The notes under the pieces were generated by a model, which searched no databases, had not been told where the DNA came from, and saw only the letters and a list, made by a program, of their open reading frames with translations. Of a stretch of DNA of 53,538 nucleotides, positions 1 through 12,600 are shown in pieces. This DNA is from Nemertoderma westbladi. Lineage: Eukaryota > Xenacoelomorpha > Nemertodermatida > Nemertodermatidae. The number at the start of each line of letters is the position of its first letter. Positions within the stretch are counted from its first letter, which is position 1. The DNA is taken from the NCBI GenBank assembly GCA_032718475.1, contig JAUCBJ010000457.1, forward strand, positions 1 to 53,538. Direction: 5' to 3'. The translations under genes were made by a program, and so were the position numbers.

Positions 1-1278
1 TTGCACTTACTTATTGTATACCGGTACTACTGGTACCGGTACCGTTACCATAACCCATAATGAAATTGATAGTTTTTACTTTCTGTATACAAATGATATG
101 TAGGCAAGGCATACCTACCTATTTCGCTTAAACAGTCAGGATTTTTTTATTGCAATTAATTGAATAATTGATTTTGAGTACCTCAATTATTCAATTAATT
201 GATTGGCAGCTCAACCAATTGCAATTAATTGATTGGTGCCATGCAATTAAATTGCAATCGAGGGTAATCGGGGTAGACGACTCGGAAATTTTTTTTCGAG
301 TTTTCGTTGGTTTCATGTGAAAGAGCATGTGAAAAAACCCCAGAGAGCAATTAGACTTCAAAAAAATTAATATTGGCCGAGTTATAGCGATTTTAAAACG
401 CAAAATTAGCAACATCGAAAAATCAGGCCGTTTCAGAAAACTGCACGAGTGACGTCAGCCATAACACAGCAACAGTTGTCAAGTGCAGTTGATTGGCTAA
501 TATAAAGTATAATATTACAGTATCTAAAATAAAACAAATAATAAATGTAGCTAAGTATTTATTTGGATGTGTATTTATGTTGTGTTAAGAATCGATTATA
601 GGGTAGCGGTATGGAGGCAAATTATTCATATCAAGTTAATTATTCTAGAATAATATTTATTTCGCCCATACCTGTATCGTAGAGCTGTAGCTAAAAATAA
701 ATATAGCTAGCTAAATACTGCCAGACGTTTCATTAATCTATTTTTTAATTGTTTTTACAGCGAACAATGCGGGATGGGTAGATTAGCACTAGATGGAAAT
801 TATTTAGTTTTTTTTTGTACAGTTCACTGTAAAGTGTTACTGGTACTAGTGTTGCACGTGTCACCATTATTCTGCCTTTCTTAATAGCTGTTTTTGGTTT
901 GACATCCAAAACTATAAAAATACCAAAACATATTGTTTTGGGCTATTAATTTGTCATATTTGACATATTTTGGCGAGTTACATGTGAAAAAAAATGTTTT
1001 AAAGAAAATAAAAACAAATGTTTGTGGTAGCTATTGTTTTCAATGGTATGTACTGTTTTAATAATGTAGAGTGTTTTTATAAAATACCACAAAATCTTAT
1101 TTTTGGATGCCATTTCAGATGCCATTACACCAACGCATGTGGTAGAAGTAAAATGTCCAACATCAAAACTAATTAATAACTAATAACTAATTAATATAGG
1201 TATAATTAATAAACTATAAACATTGCAGCATTATCTCAATTTGTACACGAAATTTCCATTGCGAAATGTATTCCTTCA
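1..1278. other. AT-rich non-coding sequence, no gene seen
   Basis: No open frame in this stretch resembles a known protein, and no exon continuing VPS52 past residue 583 could be found on the minus strand. It is probably VPS52 intron 10 or sequence beyond it. The only structures are GGTACCGGTACC-type palindromic runs at the left edge and a perfect hairpin at 153-201. Confidence 0.6.
153..201. repeat. Perfect inverted repeat (19-bp arms)
   Basis: The left arm at 153-171 is CAATTAATTGAATAATTGA and its exact reverse complement lies at 183-201, with an 11-base loop. Further CAATTAATTGATTGG copies follow at once. It may be the tip of a small foldback element, but no target duplication was identified. 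Confidence 0.7.
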
Positions 1279-1733
1279 CGGGACATTACCTTTACTGCAG
1301 CTGGGACAGTACCTTTACTGCAGCTGGGACAGTACCTTTACTGCAGCTGGGACAGTACCTTTACTGCAGCTGGGACAGTACCTTTACTGCAGCTGGGACA
1401 TTACCTTTACTGCAGCTGGGACATTACCTTTACTGCAGTTGGGACAGTACCTTTACTGCAGCTGGGACAGTACCTTTACTGCAGCTGGGACATTACCTTT
1501 ACTGCAGCTGGGACATTACCTTTACTGCAGTTGGGACAGTACCTTTACTGCAGCTGGGACAGTACCTTTACTGCAGCTGGGACATTACCTTTACTGCAGC
1601 TGGGACATTACCTTTACTGCAGCTGGGACATTACCATTACTGCAGCTGGGATATGACCTTTATTAGCTGGGACATTACCATTACTGCAGCTGGGATATGA
1701 CCTTTATTAGCTGGGACATTACCATTACTGCTA
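1279..1733. repeat. 23-bp minisatellite
   Basis: About 19-20 head-to-tail copies of a 23-bp unit with core TTTACTGCAGCTGGGACA. The unit contains overlapping CTGCAG and CAGCTG palindromes. Copies differ mainly by ACAGTACC versus ACATTACC, and the last few at the right end have decayed (GGGATATGACC, TTATTAGCTGGG). The unit length is not a multiple of three, so long frames read through it are artefacts. Unlike three other arrays here, I could not tie its unit to a VPS52 exon. Confidence 0.9.
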
Positions 1734-2007
1734 CATATTGAGTTATTCCAATATACATTTTGATTATATACGGCAATTTTTGGTGAAATTCAAAACTGTT
1801 TTGAGATTTGGAATCTGCAGACGAAGGCGGCTTAATGATATCTAGATCACATTTAAAATGGGAAGAATAAAGCCGGCGTAGGAGGTAAAGTATTGCTCCA
1901 TAGACATTTTTATCGACTTTGCATTGCAGCTAAATAATTTGAAAATAGAAAAATCCGGCCAGGACCATAAATAAAATCGGGTCATAACGCCGAAAACGTG
2001 TGAGGAA

Positions 2008-2215
2008 AAGTGTGTTGGGCGAGCCACAAAAATAAGCGAGCTCAGCATACGGGTACCAGTATCACAATCGGTATGTCTGTCGTTCTGTCGTGTCCAATTT
2101 TAAACGTTAATAACTTGGCCAATCCTCGATGAAATCTAACCAAACTTGGTATCACATGTTATTTGGCAAAAGTTGAGAAATTTTCCAAGTTGCATTTGCG
2201 TGTTTTCGAGAAGTT
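2008..2215 (+). repeat. Dispersed repeat, copy 1
   Basis: The stretch with GGGCGAGCCAC, then CTGTCGTTCTGTCG, then TTAAACGTTAATAACT and CCAAACTTGGTA recurs in the same order and orientation at about 53090-53345. The two copies are diverged but clearly alignable, so this is an interspersed repeat family. No coding capacity was seen. Confidence 0.75.
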
Positions 2216-2675
2216 AAGATAAATTCAGTTAATTAAGTTGATTGCGGTTAAAACAGCATTTTTCCGCCTATTCTTTCCACGGAAATTAATTAATTTCTAG
2301 TATAAAATTTAAATAATTATACTTAAAAATTATACAGCTGTAATCCCCATACCCCATTCCATTATAGTTTTTAATAAGTTCAAGTGATTTGCTTTAAATT
2401 AAAAAAATGTGTTTTAATTGATCTAAACGTAATTAATTTATTACAATGCCCCTTCTCTCCACGCTACTTCCATCTCCCCATAGAATTCTGTAGGGATCAT
2501 GCCATGGCGTACTTGCTATTGTCTGGCTATGGCTGGTAACCAATCTCAACTTAAATGTGACTGGGGGGGGGGGGGGGGTAATTAAATTTGTATTAGGACA
2601 GGCAGTGTAAGGAGCCAGACTAATAAGACAGCTTGCTTATTGTTTATCTCGCAAAATGATTGGCTGAGTATTTAA

Positions 2676-2713
2676 TGGTGATTCTTTAGAATTACCATTC
2701 TAAAGAATCACCA
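2676..2713. repeat. Perfect hairpin, 17-bp stem
   Basis: TGGTGATTCTTTAGAAT at 2676-2692 is followed by the loop TACC and the exact reverse complement at 2697-2713. It lies about 20 bp from the left edge of the 53-bp array. Its function is unknown. Confidence 0.8.
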
Positions 2714-2735
2714 GTCTTCTTAATTACCAATTCTT

Positions 2736-3477
2736 AACTCCAGCTGAACTTGGACCACCTACCATTAGCACTGACAGCATTAGATCGTAACTCCAGCTGA
2801 ACTTGGACCACCTACCATTAGCACTGACAGCATTAGATCGTAACTCCAGCTGAACTTGGACCACCTACCATTAGCACTGACAGCATTAGATCGTAACTCC
2901 AGCTGAACTTGGACCACCTACCATTAGCACTGACAGCATTAGATCGTAACTCCAGCTGAACTTGGACCACCTACCATTAGCACTGACAGCATTAGATCGT
3001 AACTCCAGCTGAACTTGGACCACCTACCATTAGCACTGACAGCATTAGATCGTAACTCCAGCTGAACTTGGACCACCTACCATTAGCACTGACAGCATTA
3101 GATCGTAACTCCAGCTGAACTTGGACCACCTACCATTAGCACTGACAGCATTAGATCGTAACTCCAGCTGAACTTGGACCACCTACCATTAGCACTGACA
3201 GCATTAGATCGTAACTCCAGCTGAACTTGGACCACCTACCATTAGCACTGACAGCATTAGATCGTAACTCCAGCTGAACTTGGACCACCTACCATTAGCA
3301 CTGACAGCATTAGATCGTAACTCCAGCTGAACTTGGACCACCTACCATTAGCACTGACAGCATTAGATCGTAACTCCAGCTGAACTTGGACCACCTACCA
3401 TTAGCACTGACAGCATTAGATCGTAACTCCAGCTGAACTTGGACCACCTACCATTAGCACTGACAGCATTAGATCGT
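2736..3477 (-). repeat. 53-bp array of the VPS52 exon 10 splice donor (14 copies)
   Basis: Fourteen copies of a 53-bp unit, apparently without differences. Read on the minus strand, each unit holds the last codons of VPS52 exon 10 (Y-D-L-M-L-S-V-L-M) followed by the splice donor GTAGGT and about 20 intronic bases. The copy at the right edge is the real exon end, with its donor at 3451/3452; thirteen further donors follow at exact 53-bp spacing down to 2757. Reading past the real donor adds about eleven codons and then TAA in the next copy, so only the exon-proximal donor keeps the frame open. The lack of divergence points to recent expansion or homogenisation. Confidence 0.93.
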
Positions 3478-3655
3478 AGTTGTTGATAAGGAACACGAGT
3501 TGCTCTTTCCGGTACTGGAACTCGGCAGCCATCCGCAGTATGAATCCCTCCACCTCCAACTGTAACTCCGCCAAGGCCTTGTGGACTCTTTCGTCCGGGT
3601 AGCTTTCGTTGATACCAACAACAGCCCCCGAGAACTCTGCGTATCTACGGGTTAC
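3452..3655 (-). CDS. VPS52: VPS52 exon 10, with amplified donor
   Basis: Encodes 68 codons: VTRRYAEFSGAVVGINESYP, DERVHKALAELQVEVEGFIL, RMAAEFQYRKEQLVFLINNY, DLMLSVLM. It matches vertebrate ITRRYAEFSSALVSIN, LQVEVENF and KEQLVFLINNYDMML. The acceptor is ACCGCAG. The donor GTAGGT at 3451 is the first of fourteen. Later exons are not in the window. Confidence 0.95.
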
Positions 3656-6600
3656 CTGCGGTAAACGGAAGTTTCTTACGTTTATTAATAATTGTAAAAA
3701 TTAGAAAATCAAAACCAAGCCTTCTTACTCAGAAGATATTATTATTATTACAAACTCAAATATTATACATGTGAGATGAAGTTATGAAAAGTTTCAACTT
3801 GAAAGGATTATAAACGAAATATGAGCAGACTTGCCATGATAAATGTTGCCCTCTTGCGGCAGACAAATTAACTGCAGACGGCCTAAAAGGTTTCAAAAAT
3901 ATCTGCTGGCCGGAATAAGTTCGAAATGATCTTAAACACAATAATGGGGGTAAGTTTTCACTTTCAGACAATTATACCCTTTACGGACAGACGGTGGAGG
4001 ACGGCAAATGGATTATCGTCCTCGAGAAGCGCAAGACGCAGACTTAATTTTATGGCGGTTGCTATACAGGTTAACTTCTATACTCACGTAATGGGGTCTC
4101 ACGTCAATGGAACCCAGTTTCATTGCATCCGTATCTCTTATACTTTTGATATTTAGTTCCAGAATATATTGAAATCGCGGCCACAACAATTCTAGAAGTC
4201 CTTCCCAGTATCTAAGGACAAACAAACGATGACGTAACATTAGATAACTTAGAGGATCTTTGATAAAGATTGTCTTTATGGCAGCCGGAACTAACAGATA
4301 AGGTCACTTACTTGTCAAGAGCGGGAACCTGTCGTTTGTGCATCAATACGCGATACCGGTTAATAATGTGAATCGAGAGGAGTAGTGCTATAGAATCGAA
4401 GCAATCGTTAGTGTACACCTCCATGTGTTTCTAAAAGGAATAAAAACAATCGTTAGTGTACACCCCCATGTGTTTCTAAAAGGAATAAAAACAATCGTTA
4501 GTGTACACCTCCATGTGTTTCTAAAAGGAATAAAAACAATCGTTAGTGTGCACCTCCATGTGTTTCTAAAAAAGAAATAAAAACAATCGTTAGTGTACAC
4601 CACCATGTGTTTCTAAAAGGAATAAAAACAATCGTTAGTGTACACCTCCATGTGTTTCTAAAAGGAATAAAAACAATCGTTAGTGTACACCTCCATGTGT
4701 TTCTAAAAGGAATAAAAACAATCGTTAGTGTGCACCTCCATGTGTTTCTAAAAGGAATAAAAACAATCGTTAGTGTACACCTCCATGTGTTTCTAAAAAA
4801 GAAATAAAAACAATCGTTAGTGTACACCACCATGTGTTTCTAAAAGGAATAAAAACAATCGTTAGTGTACACCTCCATGTGTTTCTAAAAGAAATAAAAA
4901 CAATCACACCTCCATGTGTTTCTAAAAGGAATAAAAACAATCGTTAGTGTACACCTCCATGTGTTTCTAAAAGGAATAAAAACAATCGTTAGTGTGCACC
5001 TCCATGTGTTTCTAAAAGGAATAAAAACAATCGTTAGTGTACACCTCCATGTGTTTCTAAAAAAGAAATAAAAACAATCGTTAGTGTACACCACCATGTG
5101 TTTCTAAAAGGAATAAAAACAATCGTTAGTGTACACCTCCATGTGTTTCTAAAAGAAATAAAAACAATCGTTAGTGTACACCTCCATGTGTTTCTAAAAG
5201 GAATAAAAACAACATTGCTAATGTACAGTACACCTCCATGTGTTTCTAAAAGGAATAAAAACAATCGTTAGTGTACACCCCCATGTGTTTCTAAAAGGAA
5301 TAAAAACAATCGTTAGTGTACACCTCCATGTGTTTCTAAAAGGAATAAAAACAATCGTTAGTGTGCACCTCCATGTGTTTCTAAAAGGAATAAAAACAAT
5401 CGTTAGTGTACACCTCCATGTGTTTCTAAAAGGAATAAAAACAATCGTTAGTGTGCACCTCCATGTGTTTCTAAAAGGAATAAAAACAATCGTTAGTGTA
5501 CACCTCCATGTGTTTCTAAAAAAGAAATAAAAACAATCGTTAGTGTACACCACCATGTGTTTCTAAAAGGAATAAAAACAATCGTTAGTGTACACCTCCA
5601 TGTGTTTCTAAAAGAAATAAAAACAATCACACCTCCATGTGTTTCTAAAAGGAATAAAAACAATCGTTAGTGTACACCTCCATGTGTTTCTAAAAGGAAT
5701 AAAAACAATCGTTAGTGTGCACCTCCATGTGTTTCTAAAAGGAATAAAAACAATCGTTAGTGTACACCTCCATGTGTTTCTAAAAAAGAAATAAAAACAA
5801 TCGTTAGTGTACACCACCATGTGTTTCTAAAAGGAATAAAAACAATCGTTAGTGTACACCTCCATGTGTTTCTAAAAGAAATAAAAACAATCGTTAGTGT
5901 ACACCTCCATGTGTTTCTAAAAGGAATAAAAACAATCGTTAGTGTACACCCCCATGTGTTTCTAAAAGGAATAAAAACAATCGTTAGTGTACACCTCCAT
6001 GTGTTTCTAAAAGGAATAAAAACAATCGTTAGTGTACACCCCCATGTGTTTCTAAAAGGAATAAAAACAATCGTTAGTGTACACCTCCATGTGTTTCTAA
6101 AAGGAATAAAAACAATCGTTAGTGTGCACCTCCATGTGTTTCTAAAAGGAATAAAAACAATCGTTAGTGTACACCTCCATGTGTTTCTAAAAGGAATAAA
6201 AACAATCGTTAGTGTGCACCTCCATGTGTTTCTAAAAGGAATAAAAACAATCGTTAGTGTACACCTCCATGTGTTTCTAAAAAAGAAATAAAAACAATCG
6301 TTAGTGTACACCACCATGTGTTTCTAAAAGGAATAAAAACAATCGTTAGTGTACACCTCCATGTGTTTCTAAAAGAAATAAAAACAATCACACCTCCATG
6401 TGTTTCTAAAAGGAATAAAAACAATCGTTAGTGTACACCTCCATGTGTTTCTAAAAGGAATAAAAACAATCGTTAGTGTGCACCTCCATGTGTTTCTAAA
6501 AGGAATAAAAACAATCGTTAGTGTACACCTCCATGTGTTTCTAAAAAAGAAATAAAAACAATCGTTAGTGTACACCACCATGTGTTTCTAAAAGGAATAA

Positions 6601-9600
6601 AAACAATCGTTAGTGTACACCTCCATGTGTTTCTAAAAGAAATAAAAACAATCGTTAGTGTACACCTCCATGTGTTTCTAAAAGGAATAAAAACAACATT
6701 GCTAATGTACAGTACACCTCCATGTGTTTCTAAAAGGAATATTAGTGTACACCCCCATGAGTGTTTCTAAAAGGAATAAAACAATCGTTAGTGTACACCT
6801 CCATGTGTTTCTAAAAGGAATAAAAACAATCGTTAGTGTGCACCTCCATGTGTTTCTAAAAGGAATAAAAACAATCGTTAGTGTACACCTCCATGTGTTT
6901 CTAAAAGGAATAAAAACAATATTGCTAATGTACAGTACACCTCCATGTGTTTCTAAAAGGAATATTAGTGTACACCCCCATGAGTGTTTCTAAAAGGAAT
7001 AAAACAATCGTTAGTGTACACCTCCATGTGTTTCTAAAAGGAATAAAAACAATCGTTAGTGTACACCACCATGTGTATCTAAAAGAAATAAAAACAATCG
7101 TTAGTGTACACCTCCATGTGTTTCTAAAAGGAATAAAAACAATATTGCTAATGTACAGTACACCTCCATGTGTTTCTAAAAGGAATATTAGTGTACACCC
7201 CCATGAGTGTTTCTAAAAGGAATAAAACAATCGTTAGTGTACACCTCCATGTGTTTCTAAAAGGAATAAAAACAATCGTTAGTGTGCACCTCCATGTGTT
7301 TCTAAAAGGAATAAAAACAATCGTTAGTGTACACCTCCATGTGTTTCTAAAAGGAATAAAAACAATATTGCTAATGTACAGTACACCTCCATGTGTTTCT
7401 AAAAGGAATATTAGTGTACACCCCCATGAGTGTTTCTAAAAGGAATAAAACAATCGTTAGTGTACACCTCCATGTGTTTCTAAAAGGAATAAAAACAATC
7501 GTTAGTGTGCACCTCCATGTGTTTCTAACAGGAATAAAAACAATCGTTAGTGTACACCTCCATGTGTTTCTAAAAGGAATAAAAACAATATTGCTAATGT
7601 ACAGTACACCTCCATGTGTTTCTAAAAGAAATAAAAACTTAGTGTACACCTCCATGAGTGTTTCTAAAAGGAATAAAACAATCGTTAGTGTACACCTCCA
7701 TGTGTTTCTAAAAGGAATAAAAACAATCGTTAGTGTGCACCTCCATGTGTTTCTAAAAGAAATAAAAACAATCGTTAGTGTACACCTCCATGTGTTTCTA
7801 AAAGGAATAAAAACAATCGTTAGTGTACACCACCATGTGTTTCTAAAAGGAATAAAAACAATATTGCTAATGTACAGTACACCTCCATGTGTTTCTAAAA
7901 GAAATAAAAACAATATTGCTAATGTACAGTACACCTCCATGTGTTTCTAAAAGGAATAAAAACAATATTGCTAATGTACAGTACACCTCCATGTGTTTCT
8001 AAAAGAAATAAAAACTTAGTGTACACCTCCATGAGTGTTTCTAAAAGGAATAAAACAATCGTTAGTGTACACCTCCATGTGTTTCTAAAAGGAATAAAAA
8101 CAATCGTTAGTGTGCACCTCCATGTGTTTCTAAAAGGAATAAAAACAATCGTTAGTGTACACCTCCATGTGTTTCTAAAAGGAATAAAAACAATATTGCT
8201 AATGTACAGTACACCTCCATGTGTTTCTAAAAGAAATAAAAACGTAGTGTACACCTCCATGAGTGTTTCTAAAAGGAATAAAACAATCGTTAGTGTACAC
8301 CTCCATGTGTTTCTAAAAGGAATAAAAACAATCGTTAGTGTGCACCTCCATGTGTTTCTAAAAGGAATAAAAACAATCGTTAGTGTACACCTCCATGTGT
8401 TTCTAAAAGGAATAAAAACAATATTGCTAATGTACAGTACACCTCCATGTGTTTCTAAAAGAAATAAAAACTTAGTGTACACCTCCATGAGTGTTTCTAA
8501 AAGGAATAAAACAATCGTTAGTGTACACCTCCATGTGTTTCTAAAAGGAATAAAAACAATCGTTAGTGTGCACCTCCATGTGTTTCTAAAAGGAATAAAA
8601 ACAATCGTTAGTGTACACCACCATGTGTTTCTAAAAGGAATAAAAACAATATTGCTAATGTACAGTACACTACACCTCCATGTGTTTCTAAAAGAAATAA
8701 AAACAATCGTTAGTGTACACCTCCATGAGTGTTTCTAAAAGGAATAAAACAATCGTTAGTGTACACCCCCATGTGTTTCTAAAAGGAATAAAAACAATCG
8801 TTAGTGTGCACCTCCATGTGTTTCTAAAAGGAATTAAAACAATCGTTAGTGTGCACCTCCATGTGTTTCTAAAAGGAATAAAAACAATCGTTAGTGTACA
8901 CCTCCATGTGTTTCTAAAAGGAATAAAAGCAATCGTTAGTGTGCACCTCCATGTGTTTCTAAAAGGAATAAAAACAATCGTTAGTGTACACCTCCATGTG
9001 TTTCTAAAAGGAATAAAAACAATCGTTAATGTGCACCTCCATGTGTTTCTAAAAGGAATAAAAACAATCGTTAGTGTACACCTCCATGTGTTTCTAAAAG
9101 GAATAAAAACAACCGTTAGTGTACACCTCCATGTGTTTCTAAAAGAAATAAAAACAATCGTTAGTGTACACCTCCATGTGTTTCTAAAAGGAATAAAAAC
9201 AATCGTCAGTGTACACCTCCATGTGTTTCTAAAAGGAATAAAAACAATCGTCAGTGTACACCCCCATGTGTTTCTAAAAGGAATAAAAACAATCGTTAGT
9301 GTGCACCTCCATGTGTTTCTAAAAGGAATTAAAACAATCGTTAGTGTGCACCTCCATGTGTTTCTAAAAGGAATAAAAACAATCGTTAGTGTACACCTCC
9401 ATGTGTTTCTAAAAGGAATAAAAGCAATCGTTAGTGTGCACCTCCATGTGTTTCTAAAAGGAATAAAAACAATCGTTAGTGTACACCTCCATGGGTTTCT
9501 AAAAGGAATAAAAACAATCGTTAGTGTACACCTCCATGTGTTTCTAAAAGGAATAAAAACAATCGTTAGTGTACACCTCCATGTGTTTCTAAAAGGAATA

Positions 9601-12600
9601 AAAACAATATTGCTAATGTACAGTACACCTCCATGTGTTTCTAAAAGGAATAAAAACAATCGTTAGTGTACACCTCCATGTGTTTCTAAAAGAAATAAAA
9701 ACTTAGTGTACACCTCCATGAGTGTTTCTAAAAGGAATAAAACAATCGTTAGTGTACACCTCCATGTGTTTCTAAAAGGAATAAAAACAATCGTTAGTGT
9801 GCACCTCCATGTGTTTCTAAAAGGAATAAAAACAATCGTCAGTGTACACCTCCATGTGTTTCTAAAAGGAATAAAAACAATCGTTAGTGTACACCTCCAT
9901 GGGTTTCTAAAAGGAATAAAAACAATCGTTAGTGTACACCTCCATGTGTTTCTAATTGGAATAAAAACAATCGTTAGTGTACACCTCCATGGGTTTCTAA
10001 AAGGAATAAAAACAATCGTTAGTGTACACCACCATGTTTTCTAAAAGGAATAAAAACAATCGTTAGTGTACACCTCCATGAGTGTTTCTAAAAGGAATAA
10101 AACAATCGTTAGTGTACACCTCCATGTGTTTCTAAAAGGAATAAAAACAATCGTTAGTGTACACCTCCATGTGTTTCTAAAAGGAATAAAAACAATCGTC
10201 AGTGTACACCTCCATGTGTTTCTAAAAGGAATAAAAACAATCGTTAGTGTACACCTCCATGAGTGTTTCTAAAAGGAATAAAACAATCGTTAGCGTACAC
10301 CTCCATGGGTTTCTAAAAGGAATAAAAACAATCGTTAGTGTACACCTCCATGTGTTTCTAAAAGGAATAAAAACAATCGTCAGTGTACACCTCCATGTGT
10401 TTCTAAAAAAGAAATAAAAACAATCGTTAGTGTACACAACCATGTGTTTCTAAAAAAAGAAATAAAAACAATCGTTAGTGTACACCACCATGTTTTCTAA
10501 AAGGAATAAAAACAATCGTTAGTGTACACCTCCATGAGTGTTTCTAAAAGGAATAAAAACAATCGTTAGTGTACACCTCCATGGGTTTCTAAAATGAATA
10601 AAAACAATCGTTAGTGTACACCTCCATGTGTTTCTAAAAGGAATAAAAACAATCGTTAGTGTACACCTCCATGTGTTTCTAAAAGGAATAAAAACAATCG
10701 TTAGTGTACACCTCCATGTGTTTCTAAAAGGAATAAAACAATGGCTAATGTACACCTCCATGTGTTTCTAAAAGGAATAAAAACAATGACTATAATGTAC
10801 ACATCGATGTGTTTCTAAAAGGAATAAAAACAATATTGCTAATGTACAGTACACCTCCATTTGTTTCTAAAAGAAATAAGAACAATCGTTAGTGTACACC
10901 ACCATGTGTCTCTAAAAGGAATACAAACAATCGTTAGTGTACACCTCCATGTGTTTCTAAAAGGAATAAAAACAATCGTTAGTGTGCACCTCCATGTGTT
11001 TCTAAAAGGAATAAAAACAATATTGCTAATGTACAGTACACCTCCATGTGTTTCTAAAAGAAATAAAAACAATCGTTAGTGTACACCTCCATGGTGTTTC
11101 TAAGAGGAATAAAACAATCGTTAGTGTACACCCCCATGTGTTTCTAAAAGGAATAAAAACAATGGCTAATGTACACATCGATGTGTTTCTAAAAGGAATA
11201 AAAACAATGGCTAATGTACACCACCATGTGTTTCTAAAAGGAATAAAAACAATCGTTAGTGTACACCTCCATGTGTTTCTAGAAGGAATAAAAACAATGG
11301 CTAATGTACACCACCCCACCATGTGTTTCTAAAAGGAATAAAAACAATGGCTAATGTACACCACCATGTGTCTCTAAAAGGAATAAAAACAATCGTTAGT
11401 GTACACCTCCATGTGTTTTTAAAAGGAATAAAAACAATGGCTAATGTACACCACCATGTGTCTCTAAAAGGAATAAAAACAATCGTTAGTGTACACCTCC
11501 ATGTGTTTTTAAAAGGAATAAAAACAATGGCTAATGTACACCACCATGTGTCTCTAAAAGGAATAAAAACAATCGTTAGTGTACACCTCCATGGTGTTTC
11601 TAAGAGGAATAAAACAATCGTTAGTGTACACCCCCATGTGTTTCTAAAAGGAATAAAAACAATGGCTAATGTACACATCGATGTGTTTCTAAAAGGAATA
11701 AAAACAATGGCTAATACACCTCCATGTGTTTCTAAAAGGAATAAAAACAATCGTTAGTGTACACCTCCATGTGTTTCTAGAAGGAATAAAAACAATGGCT
11801 AATGTACACCACCCCACCATGTGTTTCTAAAAGGAATAAAAACAATGGCTAATGTACACCACCATGTGTCTCTAAAAGGAATAAAAACAATCGTTAGTGT
11901 ACACCTCCATGGTGTTTCTAAGAGGAATAAAACAATCGTTAGTGTACACCCCCATGTGTTTCTAAAAGGAATAAAAACAATGGCTAATGTACACATCGAT
12001 GTGTTTCTAAAAGGAATAAAAACAATGGCTAATACACCTCCATGTGTTTCTAAAAGGAATAAAAACAATCGTTAGTGTACACCTCCATGTGTTTCTAGAA
12101 GGAATAAAAACAATGGCTAATGTACACCACCCCACCATGTGTTTCTAAAAGGAATAAAAACAATGGCTAATGTACACCACCATGTGTCTCTAAAAGGAAT
12201 AAAAACAATCGTTAGTGTACACCTCCATGTGTTTTTAAAAGGAATAAAAACAATGGCTAATGTACACCACCATGTGTCTCTAAAAGGAATAAAAACAATC
12301 GTTAGTGTACACCTCCATGTGTTTCTAAAAGGAATAAAAACAATGACTAATGTACATCTCCATGTGTTTCTAAAAGGAATAAAAACAATGGCTAATGTAC
12401 AACTCCATGTGTTTCTAAAAGGAATAAAAACAATGGCTAATATACACCTCCACCTCCATGAGTTTCTAAAAGGAATAAAAACAATGGCTAATATACACCT
12501 CAATGTGTTTCTAAAAGGAATAAAAACAATGGCTCATGTACACCTCCATGTGTTTCTAAAAGGAATAAAAACAATGGCTAATATACACCTCCACCTCCAT

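Larger units (their letters stand above)
1734..2735. other. Non-coding sequence left of the 53-bp array
   Basis: No VPS52 exon or other gene was recognised. It holds a dispersed-repeat copy (about 2008-2215), a run of sixteen G at 2563-2578, and a perfect hairpin at 2676-2713. In the VPS52 transcript this is probably intron 10. Confidence 0.55.

Noticed and set aside
1279-1733. Whether the 23-bp array is also a splice-site array
   Set aside because: The minus-strand unit contains CTGCAG and AAAGGTA, which superficially look like an acceptor and a donor, but no adjoining coding sequence from VPS52 or another gene could be recognised.
1-2735. Searched for VPS52 exon 11 and beyond (vertebrate ERAADDSKEVESF, HHLMVELKKHK regions)
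   Set aside because: No minus-strand match was found, so the remaining exons are probably beyond the left edge.
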